From the NCBI RefSeq assembly GCF_946151055.1, contig NZ_CAMGYZ010000007.1, forward strand, positions 124,001 through 188,000: 64,000 nucleotides of DNA, given 5' to 3'. Positions 32,497-41,760 of the stretch are shown here, piece after piece (the stretch's first letter is position 1; every line of letters begins with the position of its first letter). Both the position numbers and the translations under genes were made by a program. The notes beneath the pieces were generated by a model. The model searched no databases, was not told the DNA's origin, and saw only the letters and a program-made list of their open reading frames with translations. Source of the DNA: Bacillus sp. Marseille-Q3570 (GTDB lineage: Bacteria; Bacillota; Bacilli; Bacillales; Fictibacillaceae).

Positions 32497-32727
32497 ATGA
32501 GAAGGATGTTAATTCGATCGTTTGAACAAAAGAAGCCTGTTGAAATCGTTTATCTATCCAATGATGGCACGATTACACAGCGTATGGTCTGGATCACATC
32601 GATCACAGAAACGACGATGACAGGATATTGTTCCTTAAGAAAACAGACTCGGACTTTCAGCATCGATCGGATTCTTTCAGCACGCATGCTTCCATTGCGG
32701 AAAAATAGAAATAACAACGCTGGATAA
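32497..32727 (+). CDS. Small WYL-like protein (76 aa)
   Basis: ATG 32497, five bases after GGAGGGG, gives 76 residues. A FEQKKPVEIVYLSNDGTITQRMVWITSI segment and the C-terminal GYCSLRKQTRTFSIDRILSARML match the beta-barrel core of WYL domains, which bind nucleic acid or nucleotides and occur in DNA-damage regulators. Here the domain stands alone without a helix-turn-helix. It is the first gene behind the LexA-box promoter. Confidence 0.65.
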   Translation: MRRMLIRSFEQKKPVEIVYLSNDGTITQRMVWITSITETTMTGYCSLRKQTRTFSIDRILSARMLPLRKNRNNNAG

Positions 32728-32743
32728 GGAGGGGCATAGATTC

Positions 32744-33127
32744 ATGTATGCGACAAAAGAGGAAAGCCTGCTTATCGATCGTTTCATTCTATACCCGATG
32801 TTATTGACAATCCTCAATCGGGATATACAAATTTTCCAACGTTCTCCATTCAAATTCACCCAGCCTTATGTTCTCTGGATTGAAAATAGGATGACAGAAA
32901 TTTCAAATGAACTTCATCACATCCGAAAAGAAATGAAAGCGAAGAACATCAAAGTATCTTTTCATCAGAGGTATGAGGATACATCAGAATATAACATCAT
33001 CGTCCGCGGCTATCATGAAGTCATCAAATATTCCAACTTCCACCTTCGGAATCAAGCGGAACTGACACTCCAACGACTTTTCTTGGACCAAGCATGGAAA
33101 GAACCGAGCACAGGCAATTTACAGTGA
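32744..33127 (+). CDS. Conserved hypothetical protein (127 aa)
   Basis: ATG 32744, preceded by AAGGAGGGG, 16 bp after the WYL-like gene. The 127-residue soluble protein is helical (MYATKEESLLIDRFILYPML start, a WIENRMTEISNELHHIRKEMK coiled-coil-like segment). I do not recognise a catalytic domain; it recalls small Bacillus proteins of unknown function. Probably in one transcript with its upstream neighbour and, across a 220-bp gap, with addB. Confidence 0.6.
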   Translation: MYATKEESLLIDRFILYPMLLTILNRDIQIFQRSPFKFTQPYVLWIENRMTEISNELHHIRKEMKAKNIKVSFHQRYEDTSEYNIIVRGYHEVIKYSNFHLRNQAELTLQRLFLDQAWKEPSTGNLQ

Positions 33128-33129
33128 CG

Positions 33130-33275
33130 GTGCTTCAATGCTTCAGAATCAGTTGTACAAGGTGGTGGCTTCGGAAGCAATACACCGCATGAAGGAAAAG
33201 CAATTGCTTTATCGAGGAACTATGGCCCTCCCTACGTCGGGGTTTATCTTTGCCTGGTTTTCTTTAACAAACCTT
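33130..33275 (+). repeat. Dispersed repeat R4 with GCAATACACCGCATGAAGG insert
   Basis: GGTGGCTTCGGAAGCAATAC, GCATGAAGGAAAAGCAATTG and CTTTATCGAGGAACTATGG, then a TTTGCCTGGTTTTCTTTAAC end. The block closely matches 57,904-57,965. It lies between the small LexA-box genes and addB; an upstream extension of the addB frame through it is repeat translation. Confidence 0.65.
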
Positions 33276-33350
33276 AAAACCTACAAAAGCATACAAAAAC
33301 ATGAGATAATAGAAACTATGATTGTGAGGATTCGGAAAGGGGAAATGTAC

Positions 33351-36300
33351 ATGTCGGTCCGATTTTTGGTCGGAAGATCCGGTAGTGGCAAAACGACAAT
33401 CTGTTTAGACGAAATGAGGGAACAGTTACATACTAACCCAAGAGGGAAGCCACTCGTCATGCTCGTACCTGATCAAATGACCTTCCAAATGGAATATGAA
33501 CTGGTAAAAACACCTGGACTTGGCGGAATGATACGTGCACAGGTGTTTAGTTTTTCCCGCCTCGCTTTGAAGGTTCTCCAGGAAGTGGGGGGATTGACAC
33601 GTTATCACCTGAATTCCACAGGAATGAATATGTTATTGCGAAAAGTCGTTGAAAAGCAAAAGGATCAACTCATCTTGTTCCACAAGTCATCGGAACAAAG
33701 CGGTTTTTATGAACTGCTAGAAGAGATGATTACGGAGTTCAAACGCTATTGTTTAGGGGCAAGTGACATAGAAGAGTTGGAAAACACACTGATGGGCGAG
33801 CAAGATGATCGTAGCCTTTTAATAGATAAACTGCATGATTTACATATCATTTACAATCAACTGGAAGAATTACTTGCTGATAAATACGTAGATTCAGAGG
33901 ATTATTTGCGTTTGCTGGAGGAACGGATGCCGGAGTCAGGGTTTTTCGAGGGCTGCGAGGTGTGGGTCGATGGATTTCACAGTTATACGCCGCAAGAGCT
34001 TGGTGCGCTGCGGACTTTGATGAAAAAAGCGGATCGCATGACGATCACGTTGACGATGGATGATACGAACGATAATCCACCATCGGATCTGGATCTGTTC
34101 CGAATGACGGTGACTACTTACCAAAAGCTGAAGGAAATTGCTGAAGAAGTGGGTATCGAAGTCGAAACAGTCCAAAAGCTCGAACAGAAACCACGCTATG
34201 AAGAATCGCCTTCGATCAGACATCTGGAAAATTATTATCATGAGCGGCCAGTCGTCCCTTTTTATGGTGATGAATGTTCTGTCCAGCTCAGCGGTGCGGT
34301 CAATAGAAGGGCAGAGATCGAAGGGATTGCAAGAGACATTCAAGAGCTCGTCCAGAAAAAAGGGTATCGGTATCGTGACATTGCAGTTCTTGTGAGGGAT
34401 CCGTCTTCCTATTCGGATTTATTGAATACATTATTCGAAGATTACGAGATTCCGTATTTCCTTGATCAAAAGCGATCGATGCTGCATCATCCATTGATTG
34501 AATGTATCCGATCGAGTTTGGATATCATCCTTCAAAACTGGCGATATGACGCTGTATTTCGCTGTGTCAAGACAGATTTGCTCATGGATCAGGATAGTGC
34601 GACCCAGGATTTCCGTGAGCAGGTCGATTTGATGGAGAATTATGTGTTGGCACATGGAATCCATGGTAAAAAGAAGTGGACAAGCAATGAGAATTGGATT
34701 TATCGGAAGTTCCGTTCACTGGATTTCAACTTCGGAAGTCAAACTGATGAAGAACTGGCTAAGCAGCGCCTCATAAATGACGCGAGACAAAAGGTAGCGG
34801 ATCCGTTATCGAGATTGGAACGGGATTTGAAAGCAGCTGAAAATGGAAAGGCACTATGTGAAGCGTTGTTCCTTTATCTTGAGTATCTGCAGGTACCTGC
34901 AAAACTTGAGGAATGGCGTTATCAGGCAGAAAAAGATGGAAACCTGAGCCTTGCGAGAGAGCATGATCAAGTGTGGAGTGCGGTCATCGATCTATTGGAA
35001 CAAATGGTTGAAATCGTCGGGAATGAACCGTTGAGTCTCGAATTGTTCAGCAAGATGCTTGATACAGGTCTTGAGTCGATGCGTTTCGCACTCGTACCTC
35101 CGGCTATTGATCAGGTATTGATTGGAAGCCTGGATCGTTCCAGGTTTTACAAAGTGAAATGCAGTTTCATCATCGGTGTCAATGATGGTGTTTTGCCAGC
35201 AAAACCTACAGAGGATGGAATTCTATCTGAAGATGACCGTGAAGCGCTTGTAACAATCGGTGCAGAGATGGCTCCGACTGCACGCGAAAATCTGCTGGAT
35301 GAGAATTTCCTCATCTATATGGCTTTGTCGAGTGCATCGGATCATCTATATATCTCCTACCCGTTAGCAGATGAAGAAGGGAAGTCCCTTGTTCCGTCGA
35401 TTCTCATCAATCAGCTGAAAGAATTGCTTCCGAAGCAATCTGAACGTCTATTGATGCAGGAACCGAGTGAAAGCGATGAATCAAATGCCCGGTTCATCGT
35501 CCGCCCTGGAAGGACGCTATCATTCCTGACTGTACAATTGCGTCAGTGGCAGAAGGGCTATCCGATTGCAGAGGATTGGTGGCATGTATACAACTGGTTC
35601 GTCGAGAGTGAAGAGTGGGATGCAAAAGCGAGACGGACGATCCACAGTCTCTTTTACCAAAATAAAACGGAAAGCCTTAAGGGTGAAACGAGTAAGGAGT
35701 TGTATGGCGATCACCTGAAAGCGAGTGTCTCGAGGATGGAGAAGCATCAGTCCTGCCCATTCTCGCATTTTGCCAGCTATGGTCTGAAACTCGAGGAAAG
35801 ACAGATGTTCAGACTTGAGGCGCCGGATATCGGACAGTTATTTCATGCTGCGTTGAAGGAGGTCTCTGATTATCTGCAACAGCGGGGTATTGATTGGAGA
35901 GAGCTCTCTGCAGCGGATTGTTACCGTATTGCTGGAGAGATGGTCGAAAAGCTTGCACCACGCTTGCAAAGCCAGATTCTATTAAGCTCGAACCGCTATC
36001 AATATATCAAGAGGAAATTGAAAAATGTCGTTGGAAGAGCTTCTTACGTACTCAGCCAACAAGCGAAGGCGAGCGGGTTTTCACCAGTGGGTCTTGAGCT
36101 CGGGTTTGGCAACTCAGATAAAATCCCGCCTTTGAAATACACGCTGCCGAATGGGACGACGATGGAAGTGATCGGTCGGATTGATCGGGTCGATGCAGCC
36201 ACCAATCAAGATGGATTGTTCCTCCGTGTCATCGACTATAAATCAAGCCAAAGAGGATTGAATTTGTCTGAGGTATATTACGGAATCGCACTACAGATGC

Positions 36301-36848
36301 TTACCTACCTGGATGTGGTGATCACCCATTCGGATCGTTGGCTTGGTAAAACCGCTGACCCGGCAGGTGTGCTGTATTTCCATGTACACGATCCCGTCCA
36401 CTCATCGAAAAAGCTTTTGACACTCGATGAAATCGAAAAAGAGCTTTTCAAGAAGTTCAAGATGAAAGGCTATGTGCTTGAGGATGAAGACGTCGTCCAG
36501 CTGATGGATGAAAGTATAGATGGACACTCTGAAATCATCCCTGTAGCGACAAAAAAAGATGGCAGTTTCCGTAAAGGATCATCACTCATGAACAGAGAGC
36601 AATTCAATGAGGTACGTTCATATGTCCGTTCGATGATCGGTTCAATCGGGACGGATATCACGAACGGAAATATCGATATCGCGCCATATGAAATGCAAAA
36701 ACGGACACCTTGTACGTTCTGTTCGTTCCGATCGGTGTGTCAGTTCGATCACTCATTGGAAGAAAACAACTATCGACTATTGAAGAATATGAAAGACGAT
36801 GACCTGTTTGATCGAATTAGAAAGAAGGGGGGGGATCAGAATGCGTGA
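33351..36848 (+). CDS. addB: ATP-dependent helicase/nuclease subunit B (AddB)
   Basis: ATG 33351, eight bases after AAAGGGG, gives 1165 residues, essentially the B. subtilis length. The N-terminus has Walker A GRSGSGKTT. The C-terminal RecB-like nuclease domain contains IDRVDAA and VIDYKSSQRG. The iron-sulfur cluster cysteines are present: Cys802 (SCPFSHF) and Cys1121, Cys1124, Cys1130 (CTFCSFRSVC), matching the positions known for AddB. With AddA it forms the Chi-regulated helicase-nuclease that resects double-strand breaks for RecA. The frame upstream to 33138 crosses a repeat and is rejected. Confidence 0.93.
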   Translation: MSVRFLVGRSGSGKTTICLDEMREQLHTNPRGKPLVMLVPDQMTFQMEYELVKTPGLGGMIRAQVFSFSRLALKVLQEVGGLTRYHLNSTGMNMLLRKVVEKQKDQLILFHKSSEQSGFYELLEEMITEFKRYCLGASDIEELENTLMGEQDDRSLLIDKLHDLHIIYNQLEELLADKYVDSEDYLRLLEERMPESGFFEGCEVWVDGFHSYTPQELGALRTLMKKADRMTITLTMDDTNDNPPSDLDLFRMTVTTYQKLKEIAEEVGIEVETVQKLEQKPRYEESPSIRHLENYYHERPVVPFYGDECSVQLSGAVNRRAEIEGIARDIQELVQKKGYRYRDIAVLVRDPSSYSDLLNTLFEDYEIPYFLDQKRSMLHHPLIECIRSSLDIILQNWRYDAVFRCVKTDLLMDQDSATQDFREQVDLMENYVLAHGIHGKKKWTSNENWIYRKFRSLDFNFGSQTDEELAKQRLINDARQKVADPLSRLERDLKAAENGKALCEALFLYLEYLQVPAKLEEWRYQAEKDGNLSLAREHDQVWSAVIDLLEQMVEIVGNEPLSLELFSKMLDTGLESMRFALVPPAIDQVLIGSLDRSRFYKVKCSFIIGVNDGVLPAKPTEDGILSEDDREALVTIGAEMAPTARENLLDENFLIYMALSSASDHLYISYPLADEEGKSLVPSILINQLKELLPKQSERLLMQEPSESDESNARFIVRPGRTLSFLTVQLRQWQKGYPIAEDWWHVYNWFVESEEWDAKARRTIHSLFYQNKTESLKGETSKELYGDHLKASVSRMEKHQSCPFSHFASYGLKLEERQMFRLEAPDIGQLFHAALKEVSDYLQQRGIDWRELSAADCYRIAGEMVEKLAPRLQSQILLSSNRYQYIKRKLKNVVGRASYVLSQQAKASGFSPVGLELGFGNSDKIPPLKYTLPNGTTMEVIGRIDRVDAATNQDGLFLRVIDYKSSQRGLNLSEVYYGIALQMLTYLDVVITHSDRWLGKTADPAGVLYFHVHDPVHSSKKLLTLDEIEKELFKKFKMKGYVLEDEDVVQLMDESIDGHSEIIPVATKKDGSFRKGSSLMNREQFNEVRSYVRSMIGSIGTDITNGNIDIAPYEMQKRTPCTFCSFRSVCQFDHSLEENNYRLLKNMKDDDLFDRIRKKGGDQNA

Positions 36849-39800
36849 AGTCATTCCAAAGCCTGAAGGGGCACAATGGACCGATGAACAATGGCATGCC
36901 ATCACAGCGAGAGGGGAAGATATCCTGGTCGCAGCTGCAGCGGGCTCAGGAAAGACAGCTGTTCTCGTGGAACGGATCATCAGAAGGCTGACGGACCAGG
37001 ACGGTGTCGATGTCGACCGGTTATTGATCGTGACATTCACCAATGCAGCAGCAGCTGAGATGAGGAAACGGATCGGAATCGCGCTCGAGAAAGCATTGAA
37101 GGAAAAGCCTGGTTCCCTTCACTTAAGACGACAGCTGACATTGCTGAACAGAGCTTCGATTTCCACCCTCCACTCTTTCTGTATCGAAGTTTTACGAAAG
37201 TATTATTATCAGTTGGATCTGGACCCGAATTTCAGGATTGCAGATGAGACAGAAGCAGAATTGATTCGTCAGGAAGTCCTGGAAGAACTTTTGGAAGAGG
37301 AATATGGGCGTGAAGATAATGAGCCGTTCTTCGAATTAGTCGACCGGTTCAGCAATGACCGTGGTGATGATGAAATCCAGAACATGATCATCCGCTTGTT
37401 TGATTTTTCCCGCAGTTATCCATGGCCGGAACAGTGGCTGGAACAAATGGGTGGAAAATATTCGAAAAGCGAACAGGTGGAAACAATCGAAGAGCTTTCG
37501 TGGACGAATGAATTGGTCCAGGATGTCCAGTTGCAGTTGCGCGGAATGCTTGAATTGTTGGAACAAGCGAAGCAATGGGCACTCCTTCCAGGCGGTCCAG
37601 GTCCCTATTACGATACGTTGGTCGAAGATGAGCAGATGGTCCGTCATCTAATTGAAGCCGGCGCTGTGTCATGGCAGAAGGTGTATGAGACGTTCCAGGA
37701 ATACAAATTTTCACGTTTGAAGGCGTGTAAAGGGGACGAGTACGACGAAGCTCTGAAAGAACGGGTCAAATCGATAAGAGATCGTGTGAAAAAGCAAGTG
37801 GAAGGTCTTCAGGTAGAGTTGTTCAGCCGTTCTCCGGAATCGTTCATCAACCATATCCGGGAACTCGCTCCAGTAATGTGGACATTGATTAAGCTGGTAA
37901 AAAGCTTTTCAGTCCGTTTCAAGTCCGCAAAGAAAGAAAAAGGACTCGTGGACTTTTCCGACTTGGAACATTTTTGTCTTGAGGTCCTGACAGGGGAAGG
38001 GTCATCAGAAAAACAGTTGATTCCTTCCCAGGCAGCACAGGAATACCGCCAAAAATTCATTGAAGTCCTCGTCGATGAGTATCAGGATACGAACCTTGTC
38101 CAAGAGTCGATTGTCCAACTCGTCACGAAGGAGAAGGAAGATGGATCGAACCTCTTCATGGTCGGGGATGTGAAACAGAGTATCTATCGTTTCCGTCTCG
38201 CTGAACCGACTTTATTTTTAGATAAATATAAGCGTTTCTATGAATCGGACACTGGGGAAGGTGTGCGCATCGACTTGTCTAAAAATTTCCGGAGCCGCCG
38301 GGATGTAATCGATAGTACGAACTTCCTGTTCAAACAGATCATGAATGAAACTGTGGGTGAGATCGAGTACGATGAAGCTGCGAAACTGCGTCTAGGAGCG
38401 GACTATCCTGAGAATGAACAGGCGGCCACAGAATTGGTTCTGATCGATCGAAGCGATGAGGATGAGGCAGACGATGATATTGAAAATCTCGAATCGATAC
38501 AGCTTGAGGCTCGCTGGATGGCCAACCGGATCAAACAATTGATCGGTCATAATGAAGAACAGCAGCCTTATCAGGTGTATGACGGGAAGTTGAAACAATA
38601 CCGCCCGATCGAATACCGGGATATCGTAATTCTTTTGCGCTCGACTTCTACCACAGCCCCTATTCTTCAGGAGGAGTTCAAAAAGCAAGGTATTCCTGCT
38701 TATGCGGACTTATCAACAGGCTATTTCGAAGCGGTCGAAGTGTCGGTCATGCTGTCGTTACTTCAGGTCATCGATAACCCCTATCAGGACATCCCGCTTG
38801 CTTCAGTACTTCGTTCTCCGATCATCGCATTGACGGGTGAGGAACTGGCGGGAATACGGATTGCTGATAAAAAAGGCTCGTATTATGAAGCGGTCATGGC
38901 TTTTATGAAACAAGCGGAGTCATCGCCTGTTTTGGAGAAAGTGGAATTTTTCTATAAAAAACTGCAAGAATGGCGGACGAAAGCACGTCAAGGGGATCTG
39001 TCCGATCTTATCTGGCAGATCTACCGCGAAACGGGTTACTACGATTATGTAGGTGGAATGCCGGGAGGACAGCAGCGCCAGGCAAACCTGCGGGCTTTAT
39101 ATGATCGAGCAAGACAATATGAAAATACATCATTCCGTGGATTATTCCGTTTTCTAAGATTCATAGAACGGATGAGAGATCAAGGAAAGGATCTAGGAAC
39201 AGCAAGGGCCCTGGGCGAACAGGAAGATGTTGTCCGGATCATGACGATCCACAAGAGTAAAGGGTTGGAATTTCCGATCGTATTCCTTGCGAACCTGAAC
39301 AAACGGTTTAATGAAATGGATTTGAAAGGTGGATTCCTCCTTCATAAAGAAATCGGATTCGGAGCAAAATTCATGAATCCGATGCACAGGATCAGTTATC
39401 CGACATTGCCTCAACTTGCTATCCAAAAACGCCTCCGGATGGAGATGGTGGCCGAAGAGATGAGGATCCTTTATGTTGCATTGACACGTGCCCAGGAGAA
39501 ACTGATTCTGCTCGGGGCAGTTCGGGATCTTGATAAACAAGTGACGCAGTGGGAACACCTCGTCTCTCGAAAAGGGTGGTTATTGCCTGACTTCGAGAGG
39601 GCATCAGCGAAATCATATCTGGATTGGATCGGTCCTGCTGTCATCCGCCATCCGAGCATGGAGTTATTACGAAACAAGGTAGGAAACGGTACTGTGATTG
39701 ATGAAGACCTCACCCAGTCCGAGCACCGATGGACGCTATCCCTCTTACCATCCCGGGATATCGTCGTGACGGATGAAGGGAAAGAAGAGGATAAAAGTGC

Positions 39801-40575
39801 ACGTCTTGAACAGATCAAATCATGGGAGCCGGTTAATGCGGTCGGGGTGAGCGATGTGACAGAATCCTTGTCCTGGCGATATCCGTATCAACTCTCGGAA
39901 AGACATATGTCCAAGCAGTCTGTCACGGAATTGAAACGAAACCTGGAAACGCGAGACGAATACGGCGATACATCGTTTGTCCGGCAATTCCATAATTCAC
40001 TCGGAGAACGTCCTAATTTCATGCAGGAAAAATCATTGGACGCCGCAGAGCGTGGAACGGCGATGCACCTTGTCATGCAGCATTTGACAAAGCCTGAAAA
40101 CATATCGAAGGAAACGATTGTTGAGACTGTCGCGAAGCTTGTCAATGACGAACTGCTGACCGAAGAGCAAGCAGATGCGATTGATGTTGGTTCCATCGAG
40201 CTCTTTTTCAAATCTGAACTCGGTGAACAGATACAAAATTGTACATCTGTCCATCGTGAAGTTCCGTTCAGTCTTGCGTTACCTGCTGGAGAGGCCTATT
40301 CTGATTGGTCCGGCCCCCTTGATGAACACGTCCTCGTCCAGGGAGTGATGGATTGTGTGATCGAAGAGGACGATGGCTTCATTTTGCTTGACTATAAGAC
40401 AGATGCTATCAAAAATCGATTCGAGAATTTCGAGAAGGCACGTCCAGTTCTAGAGCGACGATATCAAGTCCAACTTGAACTGTACGCAAATGCGATTGAA
40501 CAGATCTGGAAAAAACCGTGCAAACAGAAAAATCTATACTTTTTTGATGGTGGACATCTACTCCGTCTGCCATGA
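36841..40575 (+). CDS. addA: ATP-dependent helicase/nuclease subunit A (AddA)
   Basis: 1244 residues from ATG 36841, preceded by GAAGGGGGGGG inside addB and overlapping its last 8 bp. UvrD/Rep-type helicase motifs: WHAITARG (Q motif), AAAGSGKTAVLVERI (Walker A), VDEYQDTN (Walker B), GDVKQSIYRFR (motif III), RIMTIHKSKGLEFPIV and VALTRAQEKL. The C-terminal nuclease domain has FILLDYKTD with the QVQLELYANAI helix. It provides 3'-5' translocation and the second nuclease of AddAB. Confidence 0.93.
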   Translation: MREVIPKPEGAQWTDEQWHAITARGEDILVAAAAGSGKTAVLVERIIRRLTDQDGVDVDRLLIVTFTNAAAAEMRKRIGIALEKALKEKPGSLHLRRQLTLLNRASISTLHSFCIEVLRKYYYQLDLDPNFRIADETEAELIRQEVLEELLEEEYGREDNEPFFELVDRFSNDRGDDEIQNMIIRLFDFSRSYPWPEQWLEQMGGKYSKSEQVETIEELSWTNELVQDVQLQLRGMLELLEQAKQWALLPGGPGPYYDTLVEDEQMVRHLIEAGAVSWQKVYETFQEYKFSRLKACKGDEYDEALKERVKSIRDRVKKQVEGLQVELFSRSPESFINHIRELAPVMWTLIKLVKSFSVRFKSAKKEKGLVDFSDLEHFCLEVLTGEGSSEKQLIPSQAAQEYRQKFIEVLVDEYQDTNLVQESIVQLVTKEKEDGSNLFMVGDVKQSIYRFRLAEPTLFLDKYKRFYESDTGEGVRIDLSKNFRSRRDVIDSTNFLFKQIMNETVGEIEYDEAAKLRLGADYPENEQAATELVLIDRSDEDEADDDIENLESIQLEARWMANRIKQLIGHNEEQQPYQVYDGKLKQYRPIEYRDIVILLRSTSTTAPILQEEFKKQGIPAYADLSTGYFEAVEVSVMLSLLQVIDNPYQDIPLASVLRSPIIALTGEELAGIRIADKKGSYYEAVMAFMKQAESSPVLEKVEFFYKKLQEWRTKARQGDLSDLIWQIYRETGYYDYVGGMPGGQQRQANLRALYDRARQYENTSFRGLFRFLRFIERMRDQGKDLGTARALGEQEDVVRIMTIHKSKGLEFPIVFLANLNKRFNEMDLKGGFLLHKEIGFGAKFMNPMHRISYPTLPQLAIQKRLRMEMVAEEMRILYVALTRAQEKLILLGAVRDLDKQVTQWEHLVSRKGWLLPDFERASAKSYLDWIGPAVIRHPSMELLRNKVGNGTVIDEDLTQSEHRWTLSLLPSRDIVVTDEGKEEDKSARLEQIKSWEPVNAVGVSDVTESLSWRYPYQLSERHMSKQSVTELKRNLETRDEYGDTSFVRQFHNSLGERPNFMQEKSLDAAERGTAMHLVMQHLTKPENISKETIVETVAKLVNDELLTEEQADAIDVGSIELFFKSELGEQIQNCTSVHREVPFSLALPAGEAYSDWSGPLDEHVLVQGVMDCVIEEDDGFILLDYKTDAIKNRFENFEKARPVLERRYQVQLELYANAIEQIWKKPCKQKNLYFFDGGHLLRLP

Positions 40576-40588
40576 CAAGGGGGAAACA

Positions 40589-41758
40589 ATGAGATTACTT
40601 CATACTGCCGATTGGCATCTCGGAAGGACGCTTGAAGGAAGAAACCGACTTCCGGAGCAGGAACAATTTTTAGAAGAATTGTGTGACATCGTCAAGGACC
40701 AAAAAGCGGATGTCGTGTTGATGGCTGGTGATGTATTTGACACGGTCAATCCCCCTGCGGCAGCTGAACAATTATTTTATGAATCGATGGCGAAGTTGAC
40801 GAAGGATCAACAATGTAAGGTGATCATCATCGCAGGGAACCATGATAATCCTGATCGATTGAGTGCCTCCGGTCCACTCGCCGCAATGCATGGAATCACC
40901 ATCATAGGGTATCCGACGATCCAACCACTCTGTTTTGGAATCGAGTCAACTGGAGAAAGATTGAAACTAGCCGGACTTCCATACCCATCAGAGTCCCGAT
41001 TGAAAGAGGTTCTGTCTGATTCCTTTGATGAGGAAACATTGAGGAATGCCTATGATATCCGTATTGAAAAATTGTTCGATGAACTGTGCGGGAATTTTGA
41101 TACAAACAGTGTGAATATTGCGATGAGCCACATTTATGTTGCTGGAGGGCGTGAAAGTGAGTCGGAGAGACCGATTCAAGTAGGAGGGGCTTATACAGTA
41201 TCGGCGAATGCCCTTCCTTCAAACGTTCAATATACGGCACTCGGACATCTGCATCGTCCCCAAACGATCCATCGGTCCAACAGTCTGGCAAGGTATTCAG
41301 GTTCACCGCTTTGCTATAGTTTTTCTGAAGCAGGGCAAACGAAATCAGTCACCATCCTTGATATCGAACCAGGCTCTGAGCCAAAAATGGAGGAAATCTT
41401 GCTATCCTGCGGTAAACCATTGGTACGATGGAAAGCAGATGAAGGCTTGATCCAGGTCCATCGCTGGCTTGATGAAAAGAAGGACCCTAATGCGTGGATC
41501 GACCTGGAAGTTCATGTGAAGGATACATTGAGCATGGAACAGATCCACCATCTTCGGACTGCCCATAGTGGATTCATCCATATCCGGCCAGTATTTGAAG
41601 AGATGGAAGAGTTGAGTAAGAATACAAGGACCTCTGATCTTCCGATTGATGAGTTGTTCACACGCTTTTATGAACGACAGACGAACGGTGGAACGCCTGA
41701 TGAACAGACAGTGAAATTGTTCATGGAACTGATCCACGAAAACGAAGGGGGCGTATAA
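40589..41758 (+). CDS. sbcD: Exonuclease subunit SbcD (Mre11 family)
   Basis: ATG 40589 after AAGGGGGAA gives 389 residues beginning MRLLHTADWHLGR, with metallophosphoesterase motifs: DWH (residue 8 onward), AGDVFD, AGNHDNP, and SHIYVAGG / LGHLHRPQ. It is the Mn2+-dependent nuclease of the SbcCD complex that opens hairpins and processes blocked DNA ends. The 38 residues of the longer frame overlap addA and lack a ribosome binding site. The gene follows addA by 13 bp and precedes sbcC by 2 bp. Confidence 0.93.
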   Translation: MRLLHTADWHLGRTLEGRNRLPEQEQFLEELCDIVKDQKADVVLMAGDVFDTVNPPAAAEQLFYESMAKLTKDQQCKVIIIAGNHDNPDRLSASGPLAAMHGITIIGYPTIQPLCFGIESTGERLKLAGLPYPSESRLKEVLSDSFDEETLRNAYDIRIEKLFDELCGNFDTNSVNIAMSHIYVAGGRESESERPIQVGGAYTVSANALPSNVQYTALGHLHRPQTIHRSNSLARYSGSPLCYSFSEAGQTKSVTILDIEPGSEPKMEEILLSCGKPLVRWKADEGLIQVHRWLDEKKDPNAWIDLEVHVKDTLSMEQIHHLRTAHSGFIHIRPVFEEMEELSKNTRTSDLPIDELFTRFYERQTNGGTPDEQTVKLFMELIHENEGGV

Positions 41759-41760
41759 GA

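Noticed and set aside
33138-33350. Longer N-terminus for AddB
   Set aside because: The extension translates an R4 repeat that also occurs at 57.9 kb; the Shine-Dalgarno-supported ATG at 33351 gives the usual AddB N-terminus.
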